64,000 bases of DNA. Origin: Mucilaginibacter limnophilus. Lineage in GTDB: Bacteria; Bacteroidota; Bacteroidia; Sphingobacteriales; Sphingobacteriaceae. Position 1 is the stretch's first letter. Each line of letters opens with the position of its first letter. Of this stretch, positions 26,831-34,944 are shown piece by piece. The position numbers and the translations under genes are program-made. The notes beneath the pieces are model-generated. The model was not told the origin of the DNA and made no database searches. It worked only from the letters and a program-made list of their open reading frames with translations. The stretch spans positions 1-64,000 of the forward strand of contig NZ_SACK01000003.1 of NCBI RefSeq assembly GCF_004005815.1. The letters are read 5' to 3'.

Positions 26831-27730
26831 CTAATTACGCGGGTGATATTGAATAATCGTGCTCTTTAAATACTCCCTGTCAAGGTGCGTATAAATTTCG
26901 GTAGTGGTGATGCTTTCATGCCCCAGCATTTCCTGTACGGCGCGCAGGTCGGCGCCGCCTTCAACCAGGTGAGTGGCAAACGAATGTCTCAGTGTATGCG
27001 GACTAATTGATTTCCTTATACCTGCCAGCTGCGCCAGCTCTTTCAGCATTAAAAAAATATATACCCGTGTAAGCCGTTTGCCTCTCCGGTTCAGAAACAC
27101 AATGTCTTCTTCACCTTTTTGAACAGGCACATGTACACGTGCCTCGTTTATCCAAATTTTAAGCGCCTTTATTGCAGCTTCTCCTATGGGTACCAGTCGC
27201 TCCTTGTTTCCCTTGCCGGTTACCTTTATAAATTCAATATCAAGGTAAAGGTTAGATAACTTTAGTTCAGTTAACTCGCTCACCCTAAGTCCACTACCAT
27301 ATAAAACTTCAAGTATCGCCTTATTTCGAGGGCCTTCAGGTTTTGAAAGGTCGATGGCGGCAATTATGGCGTTTATCTCATCATAACTCAGCGTGTCGGG
27401 CAGCTTACGCTGTATTTTCGGTGCTTCCAATAGTTCAGATGGATCGGCCTTTATCAGGTCTTCCATCAGCATGTATTTGTAAAAGGCTTTAATGCCCGAC
27501 AGGATGCGCGCCTGTGATGAGGGTATCATGCCCAGCTCGTTTATCCAGATAATAAAACGGCGTAGGTCTGCTAACTTGATGCCTTCCGGAGAAAGCTTAT
27601 TTATTTCACTGTCAGCAAATTGTGCAAGTTTATCTATGTCTCTTGTGTATGCCTCAATTGAGTTACCCGAAAGCGAGCGCTCAAGCTTGAGATAGTTTTG
27701 AAAACCTTTTATTGCAGCCTGCCAGTTCAA
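26831..27730 (-). CDS. xerD: Tyrosine recombinase XerD
   Basis: 299 residues. Resolves chromosome dimers at dif with XerC. The N-terminal SAM-like DNA-binding domain (1-90) is followed by the catalytic domain with GLRVSEL (first Arg), H245-x-x-R248, H271 and nucleophile Y280. MNWQAAIKGFQNYLKLERSLS is the expected start but is initiated by TTG at 27730; an in-frame stop closes the frame upstream with no ATG between. Intergenic location next to aroQ and presence of all catalytic residues suggest the housekeeping recombinase, not a mobile-element integrase. Confidence 0.9.
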   Translation of the reverse strand: MNWQAAIKGFQNYLKLERSLSGNSIEAYTRDIDKLAQFADSEINKLSPEGIKLADLRRFIIWINELGMIPSSQARILSGIKAFYKYMLMEDLIKADPSELLEAPKIQRKLPDTLSYDEINAIIAAIDLSKPEGPRNKAILEVLYGSGLRVSELTELKLSNLYLDIEFIKVTGKGNKERLVPIGEAAIKALKIWINEARVHVPVQKGEEDIVFLNRRGKRLTRVYIFLMLKELAQLAGIRKSISPHTLRHSFATHLVEGGADLRAVQEMLGHESITTTEIYTHLDREYLKSTIIQYHPRN

Positions 27731-27736
27731 TTTGAT

Positions 27737-27766
27737 TTTGCTTTTGCTATTTTATAATTAAGTTTG
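27737..27766 (+). promoter_or_regulatory. Promoter of aroQ, 5 nt from the start codon
   Basis: -33 TTTG 27737-27740, an 18-nt spacer, -7 TAAGTTTG 27759-27766, then 5 nt to the aroQ ATG at 27772. The best-supported case here of a promoter predicting leaderless mRNA. Confidence 0.6.
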
Positions 27767-27771
27767 GGCAA

Positions 27772-28185
27772 ATGAATATACTCATTATCAACGGCCCTAA
27801 TTTAAACCTGCTTGGTGTTCGCGAAAAATCTGTTTACGGCGACACCAGCTTTGAAGCTTATCTTGAGCAATTGCGTTCGCGTTACCCAAACATCGCATTC
27901 AGTTACTACCAAAGTAATGTTGAGGGCGAAATTATAAATAAACTGCATGAAGTTGGCTTTAGTTATGATGGCATTGTAATGAATGCCGGCGCTTACACTC
28001 ATACGTCCATAGCTATTGCCGACGCTATTGCCGCTATCAACACCCCGGTTGTTGAAGTACACATAAGCAATGTGTACAAGCGTGAAGAATACCGCCAGAC
28101 ATCATTAATGGCCAAAAACTGTAAGGGGGTTATTGCCGGTTTCGGGATGGAATCGTACAGATTGGCGGTGGAAAGTTTTGTTTGA
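27772..28185 (+). CDS. aroQ: 3-dehydroquinate dehydratase, type II
   Basis: 137 residues. Third step of the shikimate pathway. It starts with the canonical MNILIINGPNLNLLG; the catalytic Tyr is in KSVYGD, and NAGAYTHTS and EVHISNVYKREEYR (substrate loop) are present. Typical length for the dodecameric type II enzyme. Single gene with its own promoter, divergent from xerD. Confidence 0.97.
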   Translation: MNILIINGPNLNLLGVREKSVYGDTSFEAYLEQLRSRYPNIAFSYYQSNVEGEIINKLHEVGFSYDGIVMNAGAYTHTSIAIADAIAAINTPVVEVHISNVYKREEYRQTSLMAKNCKGVIAGFGMESYRLAVESFV

Positions 28186-28200
28186 TAATTATTCTCAAAA

Positions 28201-28280
28201 TGTCATGCTGAACTTGTTTCAGCATCTCTCTTGCTATCTTACTCAGTTCTGAGAGATCCCGAAACAAGTTCGGGATGACA
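28201..28280. repeat. REP-like double hairpin
   Basis: Two 30-nt arms (28201-28230 and 28251-28280) are complementary at 26 positions. Each arm is also a small hairpin by itself: GCTGAA/TTCAGC on the left and CCCGAA/TTCGGG on the right. The mismatches between arms are exactly those that preserve the local hairpins. The TGTCATGCTGAAC...-type sequence is a familiar dispersed intergenic repeat in Bacteroidota. It lies between convergent aroQ and the glycosyltransferase. Confidence 0.75.
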
Positions 28281-28292
28281 AATAATTATTCT

Positions 28293-29315
28293 TTACTCAA
28301 AGCAACCTTTATCCAAATCAGAAAATTTTCTCTTTTTCCTAACAAAAAATTCCGCCACTAAACTGCCTTTGTACATGCCGGTTAATGCACGTGGTGCTTT
28401 CGGCCGGTCTTCTTTTTTAAAGATGTGACGTACAAAATTCTGATGCGCTTTGCTTACTGCCCAGGCATCCTTGCGTTTACCTTCGCTTAAAAACCGGAAA
28501 ATGGCCAACAGATCGAGCCAGAAACGCGTGCCGATTACAAATGAAGCACGTCCCTTAGGCAGGTTCTTTTTCAGCAGAAGCAGGTTGTTGCGGAAATTCA
28601 GGTATGTTTTAAACGGATTTTCGGTATTGAGCGTACCGCCGCCCACGTGATAAACTACCGACTGCGCGCAATACATTATCTTGTAGCCCATGTTCTTCAA
28701 ACGCCAGCACAGGTCAATTTCTTCCATATGGGCAAAAAAACGCTCATCAAAACCGCCTGCTTCGTCCCAGCATTTCTTCTTTATAAACAGCGCGGCACCT
28801 GTAGCCCAAAACACTTCGTCTGAAACATCGTACTGGCCTTTATCTTCTTCAATTTCATAGAACATTCGCCCACGGCAAAATGGATAACCAAAACTATCGA
28901 TAAAGCCGCCTGCAGCCCCGGCATGTTCAAACATGCTTTTATTTGCGTATGATAATATTTTCGGAGCAGCCGCGGCAATGTTGTCATCGCTTTCCATCAT
29001 CGAGATCACCGGCTCTATCCAGCGGGGCTGTACTTCAATGTCTGAATTAAGCAGCACAAAATAGTCAGCGTCCACATGCTGTAAAACACGGTTATATCCA
29101 CCGGTAAAGCCATAATTAGCGTCGTTTTGAATAACATTTATCTGTGGATACCGGCTTTTAACCCATTCAACTGAGCCATCTGTAGACGCGTTGTCGCCCA
29201 GCACGATCTCAATGTTTTGCCAGGTTGACGCCAATACGGAGGGAAGAAATTGCTGAAGGTGTTTTATGCCGTTCCAGTTTAATATTACTACGGCTACTTT
29301 AGGTGAAATACTCAT
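28293..29315 (-). CDS. Family 2 glycosyltransferase
   Basis: 340 residues, GT-A fold: VVILNWNGIKHL, LGDNASTDGS, and the LLNSDIEV metal-binding motif (about residues 95-102), then MEEIDLCWRLKNMGYK acceptor region. Likely transfers a nucleotide sugar to a cell-surface polymer or lipid at the cytoplasmic membrane face. Its ATG directly abuts the stop of the acyltransferase gene, so the two form an operon, hinting at a glycolipid or lipid A-related role. Donor and acceptor are unknown. Confidence 0.9.
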   Translation of the reverse strand: MSISPKVAVVILNWNGIKHLQQFLPSVLASTWQNIEIVLGDNASTDGSVEWVKSRYPQINVIQNDANYGFTGGYNRVLQHVDADYFVLLNSDIEVQPRWIEPVISMMESDDNIAAAAPKILSYANKSMFEHAGAAGGFIDSFGYPFCRGRMFYEIEEDKGQYDVSDEVFWATGAALFIKKKCWDEAGGFDERFFAHMEEIDLCWRLKNMGYKIMYCAQSVVYHVGGGTLNTENPFKTYLNFRNNLLLLKKNLPKGRASFVIGTRFWLDLLAIFRFLSEGKRKDAWAVSKAHQNFVRHIFKKEDRPKAPRALTGMYKGSLVAEFFVRKKRKFSDLDKGCFE

Positions 29316-30197
29316 TTAATTTTGTTCCCGGGACTTAAATTTCCACCTGCGGTGGCTCCACAACCAATATTGCGGCTCGTGCTTTATCATGCTCTCCAAA
29401 TATTTTACATGCAGCTTAGTAATTTCATACTCAGCTGTTTGTTTGGGTTCTTCAGCGAGCGGCACAAATGTACATGTATAATAGCCTCTTTTTACGCGTT
29501 TAATATCGCAAAAAACAACAACTGCGTTGGTTAGTTTGGCAAGTTTTTCTATGCCTAAAAATACAGCGGTTGGTTGATTTAAAAACTCAGTAAAAAAATG
29601 CGCCTCGTGCTGCACCGGCGTTTGATCGGCTACCAGTACGCTCATGGTAAGCTCATTTTTAAGCTCAACCAGTTTGCGCAGGGTGTTTTTCATTGAAACC
29701 AGCGTAGCGCCAAAGCGGGAGCGTACTTTAATAAAAAAGTTATCAAATATTTCGCTGCTAAGCGGTTTGTACACAATAACCCGGTTCTTATTGGTATAAA
29801 TACTAAAACCCAGCGCTCCCATTTCCCAGTTGCAGTAATGTCCTACAGCACCAATTATATTTCGACCTTCGCCAAAATATTTTTCAATGATCTCGATATT
29901 CGGAACCTGCATACGTTGGCGTAAACTTTTCTCGGATATAGTAATACCCTTAATAGTTTCAACTACCAGGTCGGCAAAATAACGAAAAAAGCGACGCTCA
30001 ATAAGTTGCCTTTCTTCTGCGCCTTTTTCGGGGAAAGCATTTTTCAGATTGTCTTGCACAACCTTGCGCCGGTAACCAATAACATAGTACATCAGCACAA
30101 ATAAAACATCGGCAATTAAATACAATAACCAAAAGGGTAACAGCGAGATAAGGTATAAAATACCTATCCCAACATATGAAAGCCCTTTGTTTATCAT
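29316..30197 (-). CDS. Lysophospholipid / lipid A biosynthesis acyltransferase (HtrB/LpxL type)
   Basis: 293 residues. An N-terminal membrane anchor (about 8-42, hydrophobic) and the acyltransferase motif H120-x4-E125 (HYCNWE), with the VADQTP and FFTEF segments typical of LpxL/LpxM relatives. It would add a secondary acyl chain to lipid A or an aminolipid precursor at the inner membrane. First gene of a two-gene unit with the glycosyltransferase. Could alternatively belong to ornithine/glycine lipid synthesis. Confidence 0.88.
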   Translation of the reverse strand: MINKGLSYVGIGILYLISLLPFWLLYLIADVLFVLMYYVIGYRRKVVQDNLKNAFPEKGAEERQLIERRFFRYFADLVVETIKGITISEKSLRQRMQVPNIEIIEKYFGEGRNIIGAVGHYCNWEMGALGFSIYTNKNRVIVYKPLSSEIFDNFFIKVRSRFGATLVSMKNTLRKLVELKNELTMSVLVADQTPVQHEAHFFTEFLNQPTAVFLGIEKLAKLTNAVVVFCDIKRVKRGYYTCTFVPLAEEPKQTAEYEITKLHVKYLESMIKHEPQYWLWSHRRWKFKSREQN

Positions 30198-30219
30198 TAT
30201 TTTCTGCGAAATTTGACCA

Positions 30220-30227
30220 CAAACATA
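30220..30227 (-). promoter_or_regulatory. Possible -7 element for the acyltransferase operon
   Basis: On the minus strand TATGTTTG (TAnnTTTG) lies 22 nt upstream of the acyltransferase ATG, within the 36-bp gap to the divergent WbqC-like gene. No clear -33. Confidence 0.35.
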
Positions 30228-30233
30228 AAATAT

Positions 30234-30848
30234 ATGATCGATAAAGGCGCTGTGCTACCATTGTTTTATCTGCCACCGGCAGCTTACTTTACACAATTCA
30301 ACACATTTAAGCCTGATGTTTATATTGAAAGGGAGGAACATTTCCCCAAGCAAACCTACCGCAACCGGGCCAATGTTTACTCGCCGGACGGTGTGTTGAG
30401 TCTGGTGGTACCTGTTATAAAAGGTTCAAAGAATCATACTAAGGTTAAGGATGTACGCATTAGTTACGATTTTAACTGGCAGCGCCTGCACTGGATGAGC
30501 CTGCAGGCCTGTTACCGCCGTTCAGCCTATTTTGAATATTACGAAGACTATTTCACTCCGTTTTATGAGGGTAAGTTTGAATATCTTTTTGATTACAATC
30601 AGCAATTGCTTGAGCTGATATTGAAGCTTCTCAAAATAAAAACGGAACTGAGATTTACTGAATCTTTTGAACCTGCGTACGCTGCGCCGGTTGCCGATTT
30701 CCGCGAAAGCATCCACCCAAAAAAGCCTGCAGTTGCAATATCAAAGACATACTACCAGGTATTTGAGGAAAGGCACGGCTTTTTGCCCGATTTAAGCATT
30801 GTCGATCTGTTGTTTAACCAGGGGCCGCAAGCACTGCAATATCTTTAA
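30234..30848 (+). CDS. WbqC-like family protein
   Basis: 204 residues. Matches the WbqC family by LPLFYLPPAAYFTQF near the start, the EREEHFPKQTYRNRANVY block (about 35-52) and SYDFNWQRLHWMSLQACYRRSAYFEYY (about 80-106). Members occur in O-antigen/polysaccharide loci but the reaction is unknown. ATG 30234 is preferred to an upstream TTG at 30213. Divergent from the acyltransferase-glycosyltransferase pair, consistent with a cell-surface role. Confidence 0.85.
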   Translation: MIDKGAVLPLFYLPPAAYFTQFNTFKPDVYIEREEHFPKQTYRNRANVYSPDGVLSLVVPVIKGSKNHTKVKDVRISYDFNWQRLHWMSLQACYRRSAYFEYYEDYFTPFYEGKFEYLFDYNQQLLELILKLLKIKTELRFTESFEPAYAAPVADFRESIHPKKPAVAISKTYYQVFEERHGFLPDLSIVDLLFNQGPQALQYL

Positions 30849-30937
30849 CAGTTTAATAAATTATTTTCTATTTCATCAAACAATAGGCAAACCATGCTGT
30901 TGTAATAGTAAGAAACTAAAAATCCTACTATAACATC

Positions 30938-31216
30938 ATGAACAACCTGCCTTTGGGAATCTATCTCGAAAATGAGAAAAGGTTCGAATTCGATTTTGTG
31001 AGGCATCTTCTAAAAATAAGTTATTACAAGGATGCCAAACCTGCCGGAACAATTGTGTCGCCATTCCGCATGATTAAGGCTGACGGCAATCTTTATTTAC
31101 TTATTCATAATTACGATAGGTTAGGCGAGCGCAGGATAATGGTTGAGCATATCGGCCTTGACGAACTTGTTATAAACCATGAGAATACCTCTTACAAACT
31201 GCAAAAAGTAGCTTAA
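30938..31216 (+). CDS. Hypothetical protein, 92 residues
   Basis: I do not recognise a domain. Small soluble protein starting MNNLPLGIYLENEKRFEFDFV, alternating beta-like segments with conserved-looking aromatic and charged residues, no signal peptide or membrane segment. Support as a gene: codon use like neighbours, ATG start, placement 89 nt after the WbqC-like gene, and an intrinsic terminator 35 nt beyond its stop. Likely a lineage-specific conserved protein. Confidence 0.7.
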   Translation: MNNLPLGIYLENEKRFEFDFVRHLLKISYYKDAKPAGTIVSPFRMIKADGNLYLLIHNYDRLGERRIMVEHIGLDELVINHENTSYKLQKVA

Positions 31217-31251
31217 TAAAAGACATTGTGATTAATTGACCATTCCCACGG

Positions 31252-31277
31252 GGGCGATAGTAATATCGCCCTTTTTT
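31252..31277 (+). terminator. Intrinsic terminator
   Basis: GGGCGATA, loop GTAA, TATCGCCC, then T6 (31272-31277). A textbook rho-independent terminator ending the unit of the 92-residue protein before mgtE. Confidence 0.9.
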
Positions 31278-31316
31278 GTTTCCTGCAGGCCGGAATTTTG
31301 CTTACATTAGTCGGAT

Positions 31317-32666
31317 ATGCAATCTTTTGAAATTGATAAAACAGACCTTCAACGCATAAAAGCTGCGCTTGAAAGGGATGACGCAGAATTGGAAACAATT
31401 TTGCAGGAATATCATGCTTCAGAAATTGCCATAATTTTCGAAAAACTTCCGCATGAAGCGAAAGAAAAGATCATCAGCATCCTGCCGGCCCAATTTGCCT
31501 CGGAAGTTATCTCCGAGATGGATGAAGAACATCACCCTGAAGAAATATTAATTAGCCTTGATCCTGAAAAACGCTCGGAAATTGTTGAAGAGCTGGATTA
31601 CGACGTTGCTACCGATATTATTTCGCAGCTTGATGAAGAAGATCAGCAGGAGATACTTGAAGACCTGAATGAAGAGGATGCCACCCATATCCGTACGCTG
31701 CTAACCTACGATGAGGATACCGCAGGCGGACTGATGAATACTGATGTAATCAAGGTTAACGTTTGCCTGAACAAGAAAAACGCCCTTGATGAAGTTATCC
31801 GTCAATCTGAAGAAATGGAAGAGTTTTACACCATTTATGCGATTGATGATGAAGGGACTCTTCAGGGAATAGTATCTGTAAAAAGCATTATAAAAGCCCG
31901 TGCCGACGCTAAAATAAAAGACCTGCTGGTTAATGAGTTTGTTTATGTAGAGGCGCATGTTGATCAGGAAGAAGTTGCCAGACTGATATCGCAATATAAC
32001 TTAACGAGTATCCCTGTTGTTGATGCCGACATGAAGTTGCTTGGCCGCATTACTGTTGATGATATTATTGACGTAATGGAAGAAGAGAACACTGAGGACA
32101 TCTTAAAGATCTCAGGTGTATCTGAAGACGAGGAACTTGCCGGTAGCTGGCAGGACGCGGTGAAAAGCCGTTTACCCTGGCTTATTGTAAACCTTGGTAC
32201 AGCATTTTTAGCCGCATCGGTCATACGTAGTTTTGACGATACAGCTAAAAAACTGCCCATTGTTGCCGCCTACATTGTAATTATTGCAAGTATGGGTGGC
32301 AACGCAGCCACACAGGCATTGGCGGTAACAGTAAGGCGTATATCACTTAGCGATTTGAGCGACAGGCAAGCATACGTTACTGTATTAAAAGAATTTTTGG
32401 TGGGCATGATAAATGGCGCTACCAACGGCGTAATAGTGTTCGCGGTAGCTTATTTTTATGATGCTAACCCGATGCTGGGTTTGGTGATGTTTCTGGCGAT
32501 GACGGGTAACCTGATAATTGCTGGTTTAACAGGAGCAACTATACCGCTGATATTGAAAAGGGTAGGGATCGACCCTGCGGTGGCATCATCAATAATTATT
32601 ACGACATTTACCGATTGTATAGGCTTTTTGCTGCCGCTTTGGTTGGCATCTAAGCTTTTATTATAA
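31317..32666 (+). CDS. mgtE: Magnesium transporter MgtE
   Basis: 449 residues. The N-terminal superhelical domain of acidic repeats (1-130, e.g. LDEEDQQEILEDLNEEDA) and two CBS domains (about 135-255) form the cytoplasmic Mg sensor. Five transmembrane helices follow (about 285-449) with the pore signature GGNAATQALAVTVR. Homodimeric Mg2+ channel of the inner membrane, closed by cytosolic Mg2+ bound to the sensor. Length is typical. No Mg riboswitch is visible in the short upstream gap. Confidence 0.95.
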   Translation: MQSFEIDKTDLQRIKAALERDDAELETILQEYHASEIAIIFEKLPHEAKEKIISILPAQFASEVISEMDEEHHPEEILISLDPEKRSEIVEELDYDVATDIISQLDEEDQQEILEDLNEEDATHIRTLLTYDEDTAGGLMNTDVIKVNVCLNKKNALDEVIRQSEEMEEFYTIYAIDDEGTLQGIVSVKSIIKARADAKIKDLLVNEFVYVEAHVDQEEVARLISQYNLTSIPVVDADMKLLGRITVDDIIDVMEEENTEDILKISGVSEDEELAGSWQDAVKSRLPWLIVNLGTAFLAASVIRSFDDTAKKLPIVAAYIVIIASMGGNAATQALAVTVRRISLSDLSDRQAYVTVLKEFLVGMINGATNGVIVFAVAYFYDANPMLGLVMFLAMTGNLIIAGLTGATIPLILKRVGIDPAVASSIIITTFTDCIGFLLPLWLASKLLL

Positions 32667-32671
32667 ATTTG
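32638..32671 (+). promoter_or_regulatory. Promoter of bioB
   Basis: -33 TTTG 32638-32641, a 22-nt spacer and -7 TAAATTTG 32664-32671; leader about 20 nt to the bioB ATG. The -33 lies inside the end of mgtE. Confidence 0.5.
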
Positions 32672-32696
32672 CACGCTTCAAACCATTTGAAAAGAT

Positions 32697-33716
32697 ATGA
32701 CAGAGGTACGGAACAACTGGACAATAGAAGAAATAGCTGAAATATACCACTCGCCTTTATTAGATCTTGTTTACCGCGCGGCTACCATTCACCGCGAGAA
32801 TAAAGACTATGCCGAGGTGCAAATAAGTTCGTTAATATCAATAAAAACAGGCGGCTGCCCTGAAGATTGCGCATATTGCCCTCAGGCCGCCCGTTATAAT
32901 ACAGGGGTTGACGTACATGCCCTGATGCCTTTACACGAGGTAGTAATGGCCGCTCAAAGAGCCAAAGACGGCGGCGCTTCCCGTTTATGCATGGGTGCGG
33001 CCTGGCGGGAAGTACGCGATAACCGCGACTTTGATAAGGTGCTTGAAATGGTGAAGGCCGTAAACTCTATGGACATGGAGGTTTGCTGTACCCTTGGTAT
33101 GCTTACCGAAAACCAGGCACAACGCCTTGCTGATGCAGGCTTATATGCCTACAACCACAATCTTGATACATCTGAAGACGACTATAAACGTATCATTACT
33201 ACCCGTACTTACGACGACCGCCTGAAAACCCTTGAGCATGCCCGCAAAGCAAAACTTACCGTTTGCAGCGGCGGCATCATCGGCTTGGGTGAAACTGAAG
33301 AAGACCGTATTTCGATGCTGAAAACGCTATCAAACCTGCCTAAACATCCAGAATCGGTGCCGATTAATGCACTGGTTCCGGTTAAAGGAACGCCATTGGC
33401 TGACCAGCCGCGTGTTTCTGTTTGGGAAATGGTGCGCATGATAGCTACCGCGCGCATCATTATGCCGAGAACGGTTGTACGCCTATCAGCCGGTCGTACC
33501 GAAATGACCACACTTGAACAGGCTTTCTGCTTTATGGCCGGCGCAAACTCCATATTTGCCGGTGATAAATTATTGACCACACCAAACCCTGCTTTCAGCG
33601 ATGATATGGCCATGTTTGAATTGCTTGGCCTAAAACCACGCGAAGCCTTTAAAAACGGCCGTCCTAATGAAGTGAAAGAAGTTAGGGAAATGAGTATTAA
33701 TGAAGTGATTGGGTAA
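32697..33716 (+). CDS. bioB: Biotin synthase
   Basis: 339 residues, radical SAM enzyme inserting sulfur into dethiobiotin. The 4Fe-4S site is C54-x3-C58-x2-C61 (CPEDCAYC), followed by YNHNLDTS and RLSAGR motifs for the 2Fe-2S cluster site and substrate. Normal length. The other bio genes are not adjacent; it sits alone between mgtE and an unknown small membrane protein. It supplies the cofactor used by the biotin carboxylase encoded in the same window. Confidence 0.97.
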   Translation: MTEVRNNWTIEEIAEIYHSPLLDLVYRAATIHRENKDYAEVQISSLISIKTGGCPEDCAYCPQAARYNTGVDVHALMPLHEVVMAAQRAKDGGASRLCMGAAWREVRDNRDFDKVLEMVKAVNSMDMEVCCTLGMLTENQAQRLADAGLYAYNHNLDTSEDDYKRIITTRTYDDRLKTLEHARKAKLTVCSGGIIGLGETEEDRISMLKTLSNLPKHPESVPINALVPVKGTPLADQPRVSVWEMVRMIATARIIMPRTVVRLSAGRTEMTTLEQAFCFMAGANSIFAGDKLLTTPNPAFSDDMAMFELLGLKPREAFKNGRPNEVKEVREMSINEVIG

Positions 33717-33728
33717 TATCATTATTTA

Positions 33729-34190
33729 ATGGAAGACGTTTTACTTGACGAAGTAAAAAGTAACAAGGCTGATAACTTTGCTAAAATATCTTTAATCGCA
33801 GGTTTACTATTATTTATATGCTTTCTCGCAAAAATAATTTTGAATTTGCATTCAGAGAAAGGTATAGGATTTATTTTTGATTGTTTGCTTTTGCTTTTCA
33901 GCTCAATTTCTTCGTTTACATCTTTCAAGAGACTTAGCAAAAGAAAAAGCCAGTATATCAAATGGTGGTCACATAAAATATTCTATAAATTGTTCGACAA
34001 CAACATTCCAAAGGAAATTAATGTAAGCGATATTACATCTATTTCGGTAGGCATGGATCTAATAGAAATTTATACATTCAGCAATATCACCTATAATCTT
34101 AATATTATAGATTTCACAGATTATAATGTAAGGGCGCGTATCAAAGAAAATTTTGAAAACCTCGTTTTAAATAAACAAACAACTTCATAA
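33729..34190 (+). CDS. Hypothetical membrane protein, 153 residues
   Basis: Not recognised. Two hydrophobic helices at about residues 18-40 and 45-65, then a basic juxtamembrane KRLSKRKSQYIKWW and a C-terminal soluble part (about 95-145) with beta-like DITSISVGMDLIEIYTF, reminiscent of small PH/YcxB-like membrane-associated domains but not confidently assignable. It is noticeably more AT-rich than its neighbours, suggesting recent acquisition or low constraint. It begins 12 nt after bioB and could be read through from it. Confidence 0.62.
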   Translation: MEDVLLDEVKSNKADNFAKISLIAGLLLFICFLAKIILNLHSEKGIGFIFDCLLLLFSSISSFTSFKRLSKRKSQYIKWWSHKIFYKLFDNNIPKEINVSDITSISVGMDLIEIYTFSNITYNLNIIDFTDYNVRARIKENFENLVLNKQTTS

Positions 34191-34199
34191 TTATATTAC

Positions 34200-34251
34200 C
34201 AGTAAAGTAAAATCAACTACACAATATAATTACGGCTAAATTACTTTACTG
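34200..34251. promoter_or_regulatory. Inverted repeat upstream of the PAS protein
   Basis: CAGTAAAGTAA (34200-34210) and TTACTTTACTG (34241-34251) are perfect 11-bp complements with a 30-nt spacer; the right arm ends 3 nt before the ATG. Candidate operator pair or leader hairpin. Confidence 0.45.
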
Positions 34252-34254
34252 AAT

Positions 34255-34875
34255 ATGCTTATATCCAACTTCGAACCTACCAAAAAGCTGCTTCACGATT
34301 CTAATTTTTATTATATCATCTGTACTGACAACGAAGGAAAATATAGCTATATAAATAATAATTACGCCAATAGCTTTAAATACATACATGAAAACTTGGT
34401 AGGCCAGCCTTTTTATATCACCATGCATCCGGACGATATAAAGGTTTGTGAAGAAGTTGGCGGCAAATGCTTTGCTGAACCGGGCAAGCTTTTTCCGGCC
34501 ACTATACGCAAGCATAACGGACAGGGCGGATATGTTGTTACCCAGTGGGAGTTTACTTTAATGGTAGAAGATGGCGTGCCGCAAGGAATCTTTTGCCTGG
34601 GTTATGATATCACCGAATATGAAAGTGTTAAAAACGAGGTACAGAATATTAATAAAGACCTTGAGAACAAACAGGTATTGCTTGAAACAATAGCCTACGA
34701 ACAATCACATATTGTACGTGCACCATTAGCTAATATAATGGGACTGGTAGGCATTTTAAAAAAATTGAATCTTGGTGCAAGCGAAGCAGCCATATGCGCT
34801 ATGTTGGAAGAAAGCAGCAACCGGCTGGATGAAGCGATTAAAAATATCATCATAAAAGCAGATACTTCAGAATAA
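34255..34875 (+). CDS. PAS domain protein with HisKA-like helix but no kinase domain
   Basis: 206 residues. PAS domain (about 15-125: FYYIICTDNEGKYSYIN, WEFTLMVEDGVPQGIFCLGYDITE), a coiled linker (about 128-150), then a HisKA/DHp-like segment with the H-box EQSHIVRAPLANIMGLVGIL containing the would-be phospho-His (about residue 153). The protein stops about 50 residues later with no HATPase domain. It may be a phosphotransfer or dimerisation partner, or a shortened kinase. No frameshifted kinase remnant is seen downstream, so it looks like a finished protein. Cytoplasmic. Confidence 0.8.
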   Translation: MLISNFEPTKKLLHDSNFYYIICTDNEGKYSYINNNYANSFKYIHENLVGQPFYITMHPDDIKVCEEVGGKCFAEPGKLFPATIRKHNGQGGYVVTQWEFTLMVEDGVPQGIFCLGYDITEYESVKNEVQNINKDLENKQVLLETIAYEQSHIVRAPLANIMGLVGILKKLNLGASEAAICAMLEESSNRLDEAIKNIIIKADTSE

Positions 34876-34911
34876 ACTAAATAGGAGTAAACTATTTCGA
34901 TCAAATCTTAT

Positions 34912-34937
34912 AAATACTAAAAATATTAGTATTTTTG
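34912..34937 (+). promoter_or_regulatory. -7 element within a palindrome before the radical SAM gene
   Basis: AAATACTAA (34912-34920) and TTAGTATTT (34926-34934) are perfect 9-bp arms. The right arm overlaps TATTTTTG (34930-34937), a match to TAnnTTTG ending 7 nt before the ATG at 34945. A repressor bound at the palindrome would block this promoter. Confidence 0.45.
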
Positions 34938-34944
34938 ATTTGAG

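Noticed and set aside
26831..27730. Mobile-element integrase
   Set aside because: The tyrosine recombinase has the housekeeping XerD N-terminus and no neighbouring phage, excisionase or attachment-site features.
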